Source: Ancylobacter sp. WKF20 (lineage in GTDB: Bacteria; Pseudomonadota; Alphaproteobacteria; Rhizobiales; Xanthobacteraceae). Taken from it: DNA of 64,000 bases. The stretch is from contig NZ_CP121679.1 in assembly GCF_029760895.1 (NCBI RefSeq), positions 1,798,001-1,862,000 of the forward strand, written 5' to 3'. Made by a program: the position numbers and the translations under genes. The notes below the pieces were generated by a model. It had not been told where the DNA came from and searched no databases. It saw nothing but the letters and a program-made list of their open reading frames with translations. Within the stretch, counting starts at the first letter, position 1; each line of letters opens with the position of its first letter. Positions 20,290 to 29,276 of this stretch are shown one piece after another.

Positions 20290-20495
20290 GTGCCAGATCC
20301 TGCGCGTGTGGCGCGTGGGGGACGCGCGGCGCCTTCCGGCGACGGGCCCTGCGACGAGATGAATTGGGTCGGCCGCTATGTAAACCGCGCGCCCGCGAGC
20401 GGCAAGGCCGCAGGCGCCCCCGGCTCGTCGCCACAGACGGAGGGGCCGACCGTCCCGCCCTTCCCTTGCGGCCAGGGATAGAAACCCCGGCGGCG

Positions 20496-20537
20496 TTGAC
20501 ACGCGTCAATTGCAGCGCGGTTACCACCTGCTATAGT
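20496..20537 (+). promoter_or_regulatory. Sigma-70-type promoter and short dyad before the PAS-GGDEF gene
   Basis: A -35 TTGCAG (20510-20515) and -10 TATAGT (20532-20537) are 16 bp apart. Just upstream lies the short palindrome TTGAC-ACGC-GTCAA (20496-20509), a possible operator. The gene starts at 20579. Confidence 0.5.
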
Positions 20538-20578
20538 TAACATTCTTTCATTCATCCCTCCTTTCCAAGTCCGGCGGT

Positions 20579-21565
20579 ATGCTCGCGCACATCTCGGCCG
20601 AAGACCTCCGACGCATCTATCTGGACTTCCCGATCGCGTCCTGCGTCATCGGGCGGGACGGGCGCGTGCTCGCGCATAATCGCGAGTTCGCCGATGTGGT
20701 GCCGACGCCCGGCGGCGACGTGGCCGGCCGCTATGTCGCCGATGTCTTCGGGGCCGTGGTGATGGAGGCCACCGCGCGCACCTTTGCCGCCTTCGACCAG
20801 GGCGCGCAGGAGCCGCAGCAGGAGATCGGCCTGTTCGGTCGCGTCTTCATCGCCGCCGTCCGTCCCCTGCGCGACGAGGCGGGCGAGGTCACGGCGATCT
20901 GCGCCGCGCTGACCGAGATCACCGAGCAGAAGCGGCTGGAAACGCGGCTGGAGAGCGCCAACCGCGAGTTGCAGGCGGCCAATCGCCGGCTCGCCGAGGC
21001 CGCCTCGACCGACGCGCTGACAGGCCTGTGGAACCGCCACGCGCTGGAAGAACTGCTGCCGCGCGAAATCCTGCGCTGCCGGCGCGAGAAGGCGCCGCTC
21101 TCCGTGCTCCTCGTCGATATTGACGACTTCAAGAAGTACAATGACCGCTACGGCCACCTTGCCGGCGACGACACGCTGCACGCGGTGGCGCAGGTGATGG
21201 CGGGCGTGCTGCGCCGCCCCGGCGACATGATCGCCCGCTTCGGCGGGGAGGAATTCATCGTCGTGCTGCCCGGCACCGCCGCGGCCGGCGCCATCCGGGT
21301 GGCGGAAAGCCTCCACAAGGCGGTGGAGTCGCTCGCGATCGAGCATGCGAGCATTGCCGGCGCCCGGCTGTCGATCAGCGTCGGCGCCGCTTGCTTCTCG
21401 CTCATTCCGGCCAACACCGCCATTGGCGAGATTCGCTCGATGCTGATCGAGCGGGCCGACCAGGCGCTCTATGCCGTGAAGGCCGAAGGCGGGCGCGGCA
21501 TTCGCCTGCATTGGGACGGCGGCTCGCTGCCCTCCTCCGACGGCCAGCTCCTGCCGGCGCGCTGA
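20579..21565 (+). CDS. PAS-GGDEF diguanylate cyclase
   Basis: A 328-residue cytoplasmic diguanylate cyclase. Residues 1-125 form a PAS-like sensor (FPIASCVIGRDGRVLAHNREF), a coiled-coil stretch (EQKRLETRLESANRELQAAN) follows, and the GGDEF domain starts near 140 with DALTGLWNR. The active-site motif is GGEEF at 222-226, so catalysis is expected. An RxxD inhibitory site (RPGD, 213-216) is intact, indicating feedback by c-di-GMP. No membrane segment is present. A promoter is seen upstream. Its output pathway is unknown. Confidence 0.9.
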   Translation: MLAHISAEDLRRIYLDFPIASCVIGRDGRVLAHNREFADVVPTPGGDVAGRYVADVFGAVVMEATARTFAAFDQGAQEPQQEIGLFGRVFIAAVRPLRDEAGEVTAICAALTEITEQKRLETRLESANRELQAANRRLAEAASTDALTGLWNRHALEELLPREILRCRREKAPLSVLLVDIDDFKKYNDRYGHLAGDDTLHAVAQVMAGVLRRPGDMIARFGGEEFIVVLPGTAAAGAIRVAESLHKAVESLAIEHASIAGARLSISVGAACFSLIPANTAIGEIRSMLIERADQALYAVKAEGGRGIRLHWDGGSLPSSDGQLLPAR

Positions 21566-21619
21566 GCCGGGGACGCCGGGCGCGGCGCGCTTTACCGCCG
21601 CACTTCCGCAATTGGTATT

Positions 21620-21644
21620 GGAACGCCGCCGCCGCTCGCGCGTT
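21620..21644 (+). promoter_or_regulatory. EcfG-type general stress promoter of the trehalose operon
   Basis: GGAAC at 21620-21624 and CGTT at 21641-21644 are separated by 16 bp, an exact fit to the EcfG consensus. It lies 98 bp upstream of the otsB start. Trehalose synthesis is a classic general-stress output in this class. Confidence 0.65.
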
Positions 21645-21742
21645 GTCGAGAGCGATTACGCCCGCCGGCGCCCTCGCGCGCGCTCGGCGTGGCGGGAGGG
21701 TTCACGGCGCGGCGCACAGCCCGGACGCTACCAGGAAACGGA

Positions 21743-22564
21743 ATGCACACGCTCCCCCAGGCCAAGGGACCAGTTCCCGATCTTGCCGAGACGTCACCCT
21801 CCCCGACACGACTCCCCCCTGCCCCCGCCCCGCGCCCCGACTGGGCCCTGTTCCTCGATATTGACGGCACGCTGATCGAACATGCCGACCACCCGGAAGG
21901 CGTAACCATCCCGGCCTCGCTGGCCGACACGCTGACGCGGGTTCAGGGCGCGCTTGGCGGGGCGGTCGCGCTGGTCTCCGGCCGCACCATCGACTGGATG
22001 GACCGGCGCTTCGCCCCGACCCGTCTCGCCGCCTCCGGCCAGCATGGCGCGGAAATCCGCCTCGCGCCCGACGCGCCCTCGGTGCCGATCACCATTCCCA
22101 GATGGCGCAAGCCGCTCGAAGAGGCGCTCGTCCACGAACTCGCCACCTGGCCCGGCGTGTTCGTCGAGCACAAGCCGCTCTCGCTCGCCGTGCATTTCCG
22201 CGCCGTGCCGCAATGGTCGGACGCGATCATGGACAAGGTGGTGGAGCTGGGACGCGGGCTCGATCCCGGCGTCGAGTTCCTCAAGGGCCGCTTCGTCATC
22301 GAGGTCCGCCCCGCCGGCCACACCAAGGGCACGGCGGTCGACCAGTTCATGCGCACCACCATCTTCGCCGGGCGCGTGCCGATCTTCCTCGGCGACGACG
22401 TGACCGATGAGGACGGCTTCCGCGCCGTGCGCGCGGCGGGCGGCCTTGCCGTCGCCATCGGCCCGCGCGCCACCGCGCAGGCCGACTACCACTTCGCCAC
22501 GCCGGCCGATGTCCGGCGCTGGCTCGAGCAGATTCCGCAGACGCTGGAGCGCGCCGCCCCGTGA
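21743..22564 (+). CDS. otsB: Trehalose-6-phosphate phosphatase
   Basis: OtsB dephosphorylates trehalose-6-phosphate. This 273-residue HAD-superfamily protein has the nucleophile motif LFLDIDGTLIEHADHP, SGRTIDWMDRRFA, SGQHGAEIR, the Lys-containing EVRPAGHTKGTAVD, and the metal loop LGDDVTDEDGF. The N-terminal 35 residues are Pro-rich and probably disordered. The ATG at 21743 follows GGAAACGGA. The stop overlaps the GTG of the GH15 gene by 4 bp, so translation is coupled. First gene of the otsB-GH15-otsA operon. Confidence 0.95.
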   Translation: MHTLPQAKGPVPDLAETSPSPTRLPPAPAPRPDWALFLDIDGTLIEHADHPEGVTIPASLADTLTRVQGALGGAVALVSGRTIDWMDRRFAPTRLAASGQHGAEIRLAPDAPSVPITIPRWRKPLEEALVHELATWPGVFVEHKPLSLAVHFRAVPQWSDAIMDKVVELGRGLDPGVEFLKGRFVIEVRPAGHTKGTAVDQFMRTTIFAGRVPIFLGDDVTDEDGFRAVRAAGGLAVAIGPRATAQADYHFATPADVRRWLEQIPQTLERAAP

Positions 22565-24354
22565 CCAATCTGAACCTCGCCGCCATCGGCAACGGCACCA
22601 TCTCCGCCCTTGTCGATCCGAACGGGCGTCTCGCCTGGTGCTGCTGGCCGCGCATTGATGGCGACCCGATCTTCTCCTCCATGCTCGGGGGCACCGAGCC
22701 GGAGGCCGGCTTCTTCGATGTGCTGCTCGACGGGCAGGTGAAGGCGACGCGCCGCTACCAGCGCAATACCGCCATCATCGAGACCATTCTGGAGGATGCG
22801 GACGGGGCGAAGCTGCGCATCACCGACTTCGCGCCGCGCTTCAAGCTCTATGATCGCATCTACCGCCCGGCCATGCTGGTGCGGCGGATCGAACCGCTCG
22901 CCGGCACCTGCCGCGTCACCATTCGCCTGCGCCCGCATTTCAACTGGGGTGAGCAGCGCCCGGTGGCGGTGCGCGGCTCCAACCATATGCGCTTCGCCGG
23001 CGAGGACTTCACCGTCCGCGCCACCACCGACCTGCCCATCGTCTATGTGATGGAAGAGCGCCCCTTCGTGCTCAGCAAGGCCGGCACGCTGGTGCTGGGG
23101 CCGGACGAGCCCTTCGCCTCCAGCCTCGCCGAGACCGCGCATGCCTTCGAGGAGAAGACGCGCGATTACTGGTGGGAGTGGGTGCGCTACCTCTCCATTC
23201 CCTTCGAGTGGCAGGACGCGGTGATACGCGCCGCCATCTCGCTGAAGCTGTGCGCCTATGAGGAGACCGGCGGCATCGTCGCCGCGCTCACCACCTCGAT
23301 CCCCGAGGCGCCGCATTCGATCCGCAACTGGGACTACCGGCACTGCTGGCTGCGCGATTCCTACTTCACGGTGCGGGCGCTGAACCTTCTCGGCGCCACC
23401 CGCACCATGGAAGACTACATCCGCTATCTGACAACGGTGATCGCCGCCGAGCCCTCCGGCCGGCTGGCGCCGGTCTATTCCATCGTTCCCGGCACGCCGC
23501 TGGAGGAACGCTTCGCCCCGGCGCTGGCGGGCTTTTCCGGCATGGGGCCGGTGCGTGTCGGCAACCAGGCGGCCGAGCAGGTGCAGAATGACGGCTACGG
23601 CCATGTCGTGCTCGCCGCCGCGCAGATGTTCTTCGACGAACGCCTGCCCAACAAGGGCGACCGGGCGCTGTTCGAGCTGCTGGAGGGCGTCGGCGCCAAG
23701 GCGGTGGAATTCGCCTTCGAGCCCGATGCCGGCCTGTGGGAGCTGCGCGGCAAAAGGCGCGTTCACACCTTCTCGGCGGTGATGAGCTGGGCGGCCTGCG
23801 ACCGGCTCGCCCGCATCGCCCGCGTGCTGGAGCTGCCCGAGAGGGCGCAGTTCTGGCTGGAGCGGCGCAACGAGATTCGCGCCCGCATCCTCACCTTCGC
23901 CTGGAGCGAAGCGCGTAACAGCTTCGTCGATGCGGAGGAGGACGGCCAGCTCGACGCCAGCCTGCTGCTGCTCGCCGAACTCGGCTTCGTGCGGCCGGAC
24001 GACCCGCGCTATGTCGCGACGGTGGAGGCCATCGGCCGCGAGCTGATGCGCAACGGCTACCTCATGCGCTACGCCGGCGAAGATGATTTCGGCCTGCCGG
24101 AGACCTCCTTCACCATCTGCTCCTTCTGGTACGCCGGCGCGCTCGACCTGATCGGCCGGCGCGACGAGGCGCGCGAGCTGTTCAACAACCTGCTCGCCCG
24201 CCGCAACGAGGCGGGACTGCTGTCGGAAGACATCGACAACCAGACGCTCGAGCTGTGGGGCAACATTCCGCAGACCTATTCGATGGTCGGGCTGATCGAC
24301 ATGGCCATGCGGCTCTCGAAGACATGGGAGGAAGCGTTTTGGCGCGGCTCGTAG
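22561..24354 (+). CDS. Glycoside hydrolase family 15 protein (glucoamylase/trehalase-like)
   Basis: A 597-residue GH15 enzyme with an N-terminal beta-rich domain (IGNGTISALVDPNGRLAWCC) and a C-terminal alpha/alpha barrel. The barrel signature NWDYRHCWLRDSYFTVRAL and the late motif LWGNIPQTYSMVGLI are clear. GH15 members include glucoamylases, glucodextranases and bacterial trehalases. Placement between otsB and otsA, overlapping both, suggests action on trehalose or a related glucoside; the substrate is inference. There is no signal peptide, so it is cytoplasmic. The GTG start overlaps the otsB stop. Confidence 0.9.
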   Translation: MTNLNLAAIGNGTISALVDPNGRLAWCCWPRIDGDPIFSSMLGGTEPEAGFFDVLLDGQVKATRRYQRNTAIIETILEDADGAKLRITDFAPRFKLYDRIYRPAMLVRRIEPLAGTCRVTIRLRPHFNWGEQRPVAVRGSNHMRFAGEDFTVRATTDLPIVYVMEERPFVLSKAGTLVLGPDEPFASSLAETAHAFEEKTRDYWWEWVRYLSIPFEWQDAVIRAAISLKLCAYEETGGIVAALTTSIPEAPHSIRNWDYRHCWLRDSYFTVRALNLLGATRTMEDYIRYLTTVIAAEPSGRLAPVYSIVPGTPLEERFAPALAGFSGMGPVRVGNQAAEQVQNDGYGHVVLAAAQMFFDERLPNKGDRALFELLEGVGAKAVEFAFEPDAGLWELRGKRRVHTFSAVMSWAACDRLARIARVLELPERAQFWLERRNEIRARILTFAWSEARNSFVDAEEDGQLDASLLLLAELGFVRPDDPRYVATVEAIGRELMRNGYLMRYAGEDDFGLPETSFTICSFWYAGALDLIGRRDEARELFNNLLARRNEAGLLSEDIDNQTLELWGNIPQTYSMVGLIDMAMRLSKTWEEAFWRGS

Positions 24355-25721
24355 TCGTCTCCAACCGTGTGGCCTCGCCGCGCGAGCGCGCGGCCAAGGC
24401 GGGCGGCCTGGCGGTCGCCCTGCGCGAGGCGCTGAGCCAGCGCGGCGGCCTGTGGTTCGGCTGGAGCGGGGAGACGCAGGTGAACCCGCCCCCGCCCAAG
24501 GTCTTCCGCTCCGGGCGCGTGACCTATGCGCTGCAGGATCTCGACCCCGACGACCAGCGCGCCCATTATGCCGGCTATGCCAATGGCACGCTCTGGCCGC
24601 TCTGCCACTACCGGCTCGGCCTGCTCTCCTTCCGCCGCTCGGACTGGGAGGGCTATCGCCGGGTCAATGAGCATTTCGCCCGCGCCATGCTGCCGCTGCT
24701 GAAGCCGGACGACATCATCTGGGTGCATGATTATCACTTCATCCCGCTGGCGGCGGAGCTGCGCAACCTCGGCTTTACGGGGCGGATCGGCTATTTCCAC
24801 CACATCCCCTGGCCGACGCCCGAGGTGTTTCTGAGCCTGCCCTCGCATGCCGCGCTGGTGGGCGACCTGTCGCATTACGACCTCGTCGGGCTGCAGACCG
24901 AGGATGATGTGCGCGCGCTGCTCACCTACATCTCCTCGGAAGCCCATGGCTGGATCGCGCCGGGCGGCGGCGTGGGCCTCAACGACCGGCGCTTCCGCGT
25001 CGTCGCCTACCCGATCGGCATCGACGCCGAGGCCTTCGTGAAGGACGCTCGCGCCTCGGTCGGCAAGGAGGAGGAGAAGCGCCTCAAGGCCAGCCTTGCC
25101 AAGCGGGCGCTGGCGGTGGGCGTCGACCGGCTCGACTATTCCAAGGGCCTGCCGGGCAAGTTCGCCGCCTTCGGCGACTTCCTCGCCCGCTATCCCGAGC
25201 ACCGCTCGAAGATGACGCTGATGCAGATCGCCCCGCTCAGCCGCAGCGAGGTCGCCGAATATCAGGCGCTGCGCCGCGAGCTGGAAGAGCTGGGCGGCGC
25301 CATCAATGGCGAATATGCCGAGTTCGACTGGGTGCCGCTGCGCTACCTCAACCGACCCTTCCCGCGCGCCACCCTCGCCGCGATCTACCGCAACGCCCGG
25401 CTCGGCATCGTCACGCCGCTGCGCGACGGCATGAACCTCGTCGCCAAGGAATATGTCGCGGCGCAGGACCCGGAGAACCCCGGCGTGCTGGTGCTCTCGC
25501 GCTTCGCCGGGGCGGCACATGAGCTTTCCGGCGCGCTGCTGGTGAACCCCTATGACGTGGAAGGCATGGCGGACGCGTTCCACCGCGCCTTCACCATGCC
25601 GCTCGAGGAACGGCGCGAACGCTGGCGCGCCAATATGGATCAGGTGGAGAAAACCACGATCCATAGCTGGTGCGAGGATTTCCTCGCCGACTTGTCACAG
25701 GTCTCCGACCATTTCGGCTGA
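24339..25721 (+). CDS. otsA: Alpha,alpha-trehalose-phosphate synthase (UDP-forming)
   Basis: OtsA joins a glucosyl nucleotide and glucose-6-phosphate to form trehalose-6-phosphate. The 460-residue GT20 protein has LVVVSNRVASPRERAAKAGG, WVHDYHFIPLAAELR, VDRLDYSKGLPGKFAAF and LRDGMNLVAKEYVAAQ. The start is taken as the TTG at 24339: GGGAGGAAG lies 5-13 bp before it, and LARLVVVSN matches the usual N-terminus. An ATG at 24324 would overlap that ribosome site. The gene overlaps the end of GH15 by 16 bp, the third coupled gene of the operon. Confidence 0.95.
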   Translation: MARLVVVSNRVASPRERAAKAGGLAVALREALSQRGGLWFGWSGETQVNPPPPKVFRSGRVTYALQDLDPDDQRAHYAGYANGTLWPLCHYRLGLLSFRRSDWEGYRRVNEHFARAMLPLLKPDDIIWVHDYHFIPLAAELRNLGFTGRIGYFHHIPWPTPEVFLSLPSHAALVGDLSHYDLVGLQTEDDVRALLTYISSEAHGWIAPGGGVGLNDRRFRVVAYPIGIDAEAFVKDARASVGKEEEKRLKASLAKRALAVGVDRLDYSKGLPGKFAAFGDFLARYPEHRSKMTLMQIAPLSRSEVAEYQALRRELEELGGAINGEYAEFDWVPLRYLNRPFPRATLAAIYRNARLGIVTPLRDGMNLVAKEYVAAQDPENPGVLVLSRFAGAAHELSGALLVNPYDVEGMADAFHRAFTMPLEERRERWRANMDQVEKTTIHSWCEDFLADLSQVSDHFG

Positions 25722-25799
25722 GCGACGAAGGTTGTAAAAGGGGTGGATGGCTCGCCGCCCGGCCCGGCATGCGCGCGAGCCACGCTCGGAGCATCGTGC

Positions 25800-26837
25800 A
25801 TGTGGCGGCCCCCCGCGCCTCCGTCGAACGAGATGCAGCGTCTGCAGGCCCTCGAGGCCTGCAGCATCATGGATTCGCCCCCCGATGCGCGTTTCGACCG
25901 CATCGTCTGGCTGGCGCGTCACATCTACCAGAGCGATATCGCCTTCATCAGCTTCATCGACGCGCAGACCCAGTGGATCAAGGCCTCGGCCGGCCAGCCG
26001 ACGGAGGCCAGCCGCCCGCGTGAGCAGTCGATCTGCCAGCTCATGATCTCCAGCGGGCAGCCTCTTGTCTCGCGCGACCTGGCCACGGACCCGCGTTTTA
26101 CCGGACATCCCCAGCTCGAGGGCCACCGCATCGGCTTCTATGCCGGCGTGCCGCTGCTGCGCGACGGCCTGCTGCCGATCGGCTCGCTCTGCGTGCTCAG
26201 CGCCGCGCCGCATACGCTGGGCGCGATCGACATCGAGCCGCTGCGCGTGCTCGCCACCATCGCCGCCGACGAGGTGGAGCTGTTCCGGCGCAATGAGGAA
26301 CTGACGCGCCATTCCCGCATCGACCCGCTGACGGGTCTGGAAAACCGCCGCGCCTTCGACGAGGGGCTCGCCCGCGCCGCCAGCCGCTCCCAGCGCACCG
26401 GCGAGCCATTGGCGCTGGTGATGCTGGATCTCGACAGCTTCAAGGACGTGAATGACCGCTTCGGCCACCCCGCCGGCGACGCATTGCTGCGCCAGGTGGG
26501 CGCCGCCCTCGCGGCGATGGAGCGGCGGGCCGGTGACGTGCTGGCCCGCTATGGCGGCGAGGAATTCGGCCTGATCCTGCCCGGCGCCGATGCCCGCGCC
26601 GCGCAGAAAGTGGCCGAGCGGCTGCACGCAACGCTCAGCAATGCCGGCATTCGCCGGCCGGACCGCCGGCGGCTCACCGCCAGCATCGGCGTCGCCCACC
26701 AGCATGCCAGCGTGCTGGACACAGAGCGGCTGGTGGCCTCGGCCGATGCCGCGCTCTACCGCGCCAAGCAGGAAGGCCGCGACCGGATCGCCACGGCGGG
26801 CGAGCCGCTGGCAGTCGAGCAGCCCCGATCGGCGTGA
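25800..26837 (+). CDS. GAF-GGDEF diguanylate cyclase
   Basis: A cytoplasmic diguanylate cyclase of about 345 residues. A GAF domain covers residues 10-165 (FDRIVWLARHIYQSDIAFIS, GFYAGVPLL, GSLCVLS), and the GGDEF domain begins at RIDPLTGLENRRAFDE. The active-site motif GGEEF is at 252-256 and an intact RxxD site (RAGD) at 243-246, so product inhibition is expected. The start is unsure: the ATG at 25800, the ATG at 25833 and the GTG at 25743 are all in frame. It follows otsA by about 80 bp on the same strand and might be cotranscribed. Confidence 0.88.
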   Translation: MWRPPAPPSNEMQRLQALEACSIMDSPPDARFDRIVWLARHIYQSDIAFISFIDAQTQWIKASAGQPTEASRPREQSICQLMISSGQPLVSRDLATDPRFTGHPQLEGHRIGFYAGVPLLRDGLLPIGSLCVLSAAPHTLGAIDIEPLRVLATIAADEVELFRRNEELTRHSRIDPLTGLENRRAFDEGLARAASRSQRTGEPLALVMLDLDSFKDVNDRFGHPAGDALLRQVGAALAAMERRAGDVLARYGGEEFGLILPGADARAAQKVAERLHATLSNAGIRRPDRRRLTASIGVAHQHASVLDTERLVASADAALYRAKQEGRDRIATAGEPLAVEQPRSA

Positions 26838-26846
26838 AGCCCGCGC

Positions 26847-27758
26847 CTAGCGGCCGACATCCGGCAGCCAGCGCACCGCCATGGCGAAGCTCTTCGAGCC
26901 GCCCGGCGGGATGTGGCTGAGGCCGGGCTTCTGCGTGAACTCGGCCGGCGCGTTCTCGGGCGAGGCGTAGCCCGACCATGGCTCGATGCACAGGAAGGGC
27001 GCGCCCGGCTTCGACCAGATGCCGAGCTGCTCCATGCCGGGATAGGCAACCTCCAGCCCCGGCTCGCCGGGCACGCCGAAGCGCACATGGTGCGAGCGCG
27101 GGTGCAGGAAGATCAGCGCGTCGCGCTCAAACAGCGCGTCGGTCGGGGTCAGCACCGTGTCGATCGCCGGATTGGGCTCGGAGGCCGCCGCGAGCAGACC
27201 GCCGACCGGGCGATGCACCGGCTCGACCTCTGCCTTCTCGAACACCAGCCGGTGGTCGGCCCGCGTGCCGCCATAGGGCAAGGGCCAGCGGAAGGCCGGG
27301 TGGAAGCCGACGCTCGCCGGCAGCGTCACCGCGCCGGGATTGGCCACCACCACCTCGATGGTCAGCGTCGCTTCCTCCAGCGTGTAGGTGACCATCAGCG
27401 TGAAATCGAACGGATACTGCTTGCGCGTCTCCTCATCCGGCCGCAGCGAGAACCGCGCCTGCGCGCCGCTATGGTCGATCAGCTCGAACACCCGGCGGCG
27501 GGCGAAGCCGTGCTGGCTCATCGGATAGGCCGTGCCCTCATGCACCAGCTGGTCGTTCGGCAACCGCCCGACAATGGGAAAGAGCAGCGGCGCCCGTCCG
27601 GTCCAGAAGGCCGCGTCGCCATTCCATAGAAGGTCGCGCCCCTGCGCGTCCTTCAGGCTCTGCATCTCCGCCCCGAGCCGGGCGATCTCGACGCTCAGGA
27701 AGCTCGAGTGGAGTTTCACCGGCTGGTCGCTCGCAGAACCGCTACCTTGATTGCTCAT
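26847..27758 (-). CDS. Aldose 1-epimerase family protein (LacX/YeaD-like)
   Basis: A 303-residue galactose-mutarotase-fold protein. Seen landmarks are LGAEMQSLKDAQGRDLLWNGD, LLFPIVGRLPNDQLVHEG, SQHGFARRRVFEL with the catalytic-type His, VGFHPAFRWPL with the second His, and FLCIEPWSG with the catalytic-type Glu. Members act on aldose or phosphorylated sugars. The ATG at 27758 gives a normal N-terminus. It is convergent with the GAF-GGDEF gene and divergent from the MFS gene. The true substrate is unknown. Confidence 0.88.
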   Translation of the reverse strand: MSNQGSGSASDQPVKLHSSFLSVEIARLGAEMQSLKDAQGRDLLWNGDAAFWTGRAPLLFPIVGRLPNDQLVHEGTAYPMSQHGFARRRVFELIDHSGAQARFSLRPDEETRKQYPFDFTLMVTYTLEEATLTIEVVVANPGAVTLPASVGFHPAFRWPLPYGGTRADHRLVFEKAEVEPVHRPVGGLLAAASEPNPAIDTVLTPTDALFERDALIFLHPRSHHVRFGVPGEPGLEVAYPGMEQLGIWSKPGAPFLCIEPWSGYASPENAPAEFTQKPGLSHIPPGGSKSFAMAVRWLPDVGR

Positions 27759-27881
27759 TGCTGCACGCTCGCCTTTTCGCTGTCTCGACTTGAGGGCGGA
27801 ACGGGAATACGGGAAGAAGGATAAAGGCTTGATTCCAGCCGGAATCGCTTCCCCGTTTGCCCGCTCACTGCCGGTCCCATC

Positions 27882-29207
27882 ATGGCCCAGACTCTCGGCC
27901 CTGTCGCCGCGCTCCTGCTCGGCGTGTTCTTTCTGGTTACCGGCAGCGGCCTGCAGAACACGCTGCTCCCGCTGCGCGGCGCGTTTGAGGGCTTCAGCGC
28001 CATCAATCTCGGCATATTGGGATCGAGCTATTATCTCGGCTTCGTCATTGGCTGCCTCGCCGTGCCGCACCTCGTGCGCCGCTCCGGCCATATCCGCGCC
28101 TTCGCCGCCCTGACCTCAGGCGTGGTGGCGACGATGATGGGCCATCTCATCGTCATCGACCCCTTCGTCTGGTTCGGGCTGCGCGCCATCACCGGCTTCT
28201 GCTTCGCCGGGCTCTATCTCGTCATCGAGAGCTGGCTGAACGACCGCGCCACCAACCAGACGCGCGGCTTCGTCATGAGCGCCTATGTCATGGTGGACTA
28301 CGCCGCGCTCACCGCCGGGCAGATGATGATCACGCTCTACCCGGTGCGCGGCTTCGAGCTGTTCGGCCTTGCGGCCATCCTGTTCTCCCTCGCCACCCTG
28401 CCGGTGGTGATGTCCAATGCCGGCCAGCCCGCGCCGATCGAGACCGCGCGCATCCGCCCGCTGCGCCTGTTCCGCGCCGCGCCGGTGGCAATGGTGGGCT
28501 GCTTCGTCATCGGCCTGACCAATGGCTCGCTCTGGTCGCTCGGGCCGATCTTCGGCATCGGCCGGGGCCTCACCGCCGATGGCGCGGCGACCTTCATGAG
28601 CGCGGTGGTCGTCGCGGGCGCCGTGGCGCAATGGCCGGTCGGCTTCTTCTCGGACCGCACCGACCGCCGGCGCATCCTTGCCGGGCTGATGGTGGGCGCC
28701 ATGCTCGCCGGGCTGGCGCTCGGCATGTTCGATTTCGGCCTGCTCGGCCTGTGCCTGCTCGGCCTGTTCTACGGCGCGCTGTCGCTGCCGGCCTATTCGC
28801 TCGCAGCCGCCCATGCCTATGACCGCACGCCCGCCTCGCAGGCGGTGGAGACGGCGGCGGGGCTCCTGCTGCTCTATGGCATCGGCTCGGTGGTCGGCCC
28901 GGCACTCGCCTCCTACGGCATGCAGCATTACGGGCCGGGCTCGCTGTTCTACTTCACCGCCGCCTCGCACACGCTGCTGCTGCTGTTCGTGGTCTGGCGC
29001 ATGTGCTGCCGGGATACGCCGGCCGGCACGGTGCACGCGGCTGTCGACGAGGCGAGCGCCGCCTCCGCCATCACCGGCACGGTGCCCCAGCCCGAGGACG
29101 ACACGGCGGAAAGGCCCGCCGCCGCCGACCGCCGGGCGCAGATGCGCCGATCGACCGACGCCGGCAGCTTCCCCACCGAGCAGGACGGGCGCTCGGACGG
29201 CGGCTGA
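27882..29207 (+). CDS. MFS transporter
   Basis: A 441-residue major facilitator protein with 12 predicted hydrophobic segments, starting VAALLLGVFFLVTGSGLQNTLLP. It contains the MFS loop-like SDRTDRRRILAG between segments 8 and 9 and GFCFAGLYLVIESWLND in the first half, typical of the YcaD/UMF-like group. The last 60 residues after the final segment are charged and probably disordered cytoplasmic tail. The substrate cannot be inferred. It is divergent from the aldose epimerase gene, and a DUF1328 gene with its own stress promoter follows. Confidence 0.85.
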   Translation: MAQTLGPVAALLLGVFFLVTGSGLQNTLLPLRGAFEGFSAINLGILGSSYYLGFVIGCLAVPHLVRRSGHIRAFAALTSGVVATMMGHLIVIDPFVWFGLRAITGFCFAGLYLVIESWLNDRATNQTRGFVMSAYVMVDYAALTAGQMMITLYPVRGFELFGLAAILFSLATLPVVMSNAGQPAPIETARIRPLRLFRAAPVAMVGCFVIGLTNGSLWSLGPIFGIGRGLTADGAATFMSAVVVAGAVAQWPVGFFSDRTDRRRILAGLMVGAMLAGLALGMFDFGLLGLCLLGLFYGALSLPAYSLAAAHAYDRTPASQAVETAAGLLLLYGIGSVVGPALASYGMQHYGPGSLFYFTAASHTLLLLFVVWRMCCRDTPAGTVHAAVDEASAASAITGTVPQPEDDTAERPAAADRRAQMRRSTDAGSFPTEQDGRSDGG

Positions 29208-29222
29208 GGCGCGGCAGAACCG

Positions 29223-29247
29223 GGAACCTTGCCGCCGGTACGCCGTT
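29223..29247 (+). promoter_or_regulatory. EcfG-type general stress promoter of the DUF1328 gene
   Basis: GGAAC at 29223-29227 and CGTT at 29244-29247 with a 16-bp spacer fit the EcfG consensus exactly. The DUF1328 ATG is 30 bp further downstream. Confidence 0.65.
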
Positions 29248-29276
29248 CTTGGCGTGAAGGCCGCAGGGATCCCGCC

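Noticed and set aside
17800..20481. 893-residue ORF antisense to ettA and tam
   Set aside because: Shadow frame crossing two conserved genes and a terminator; composition is typical of antisense frames.
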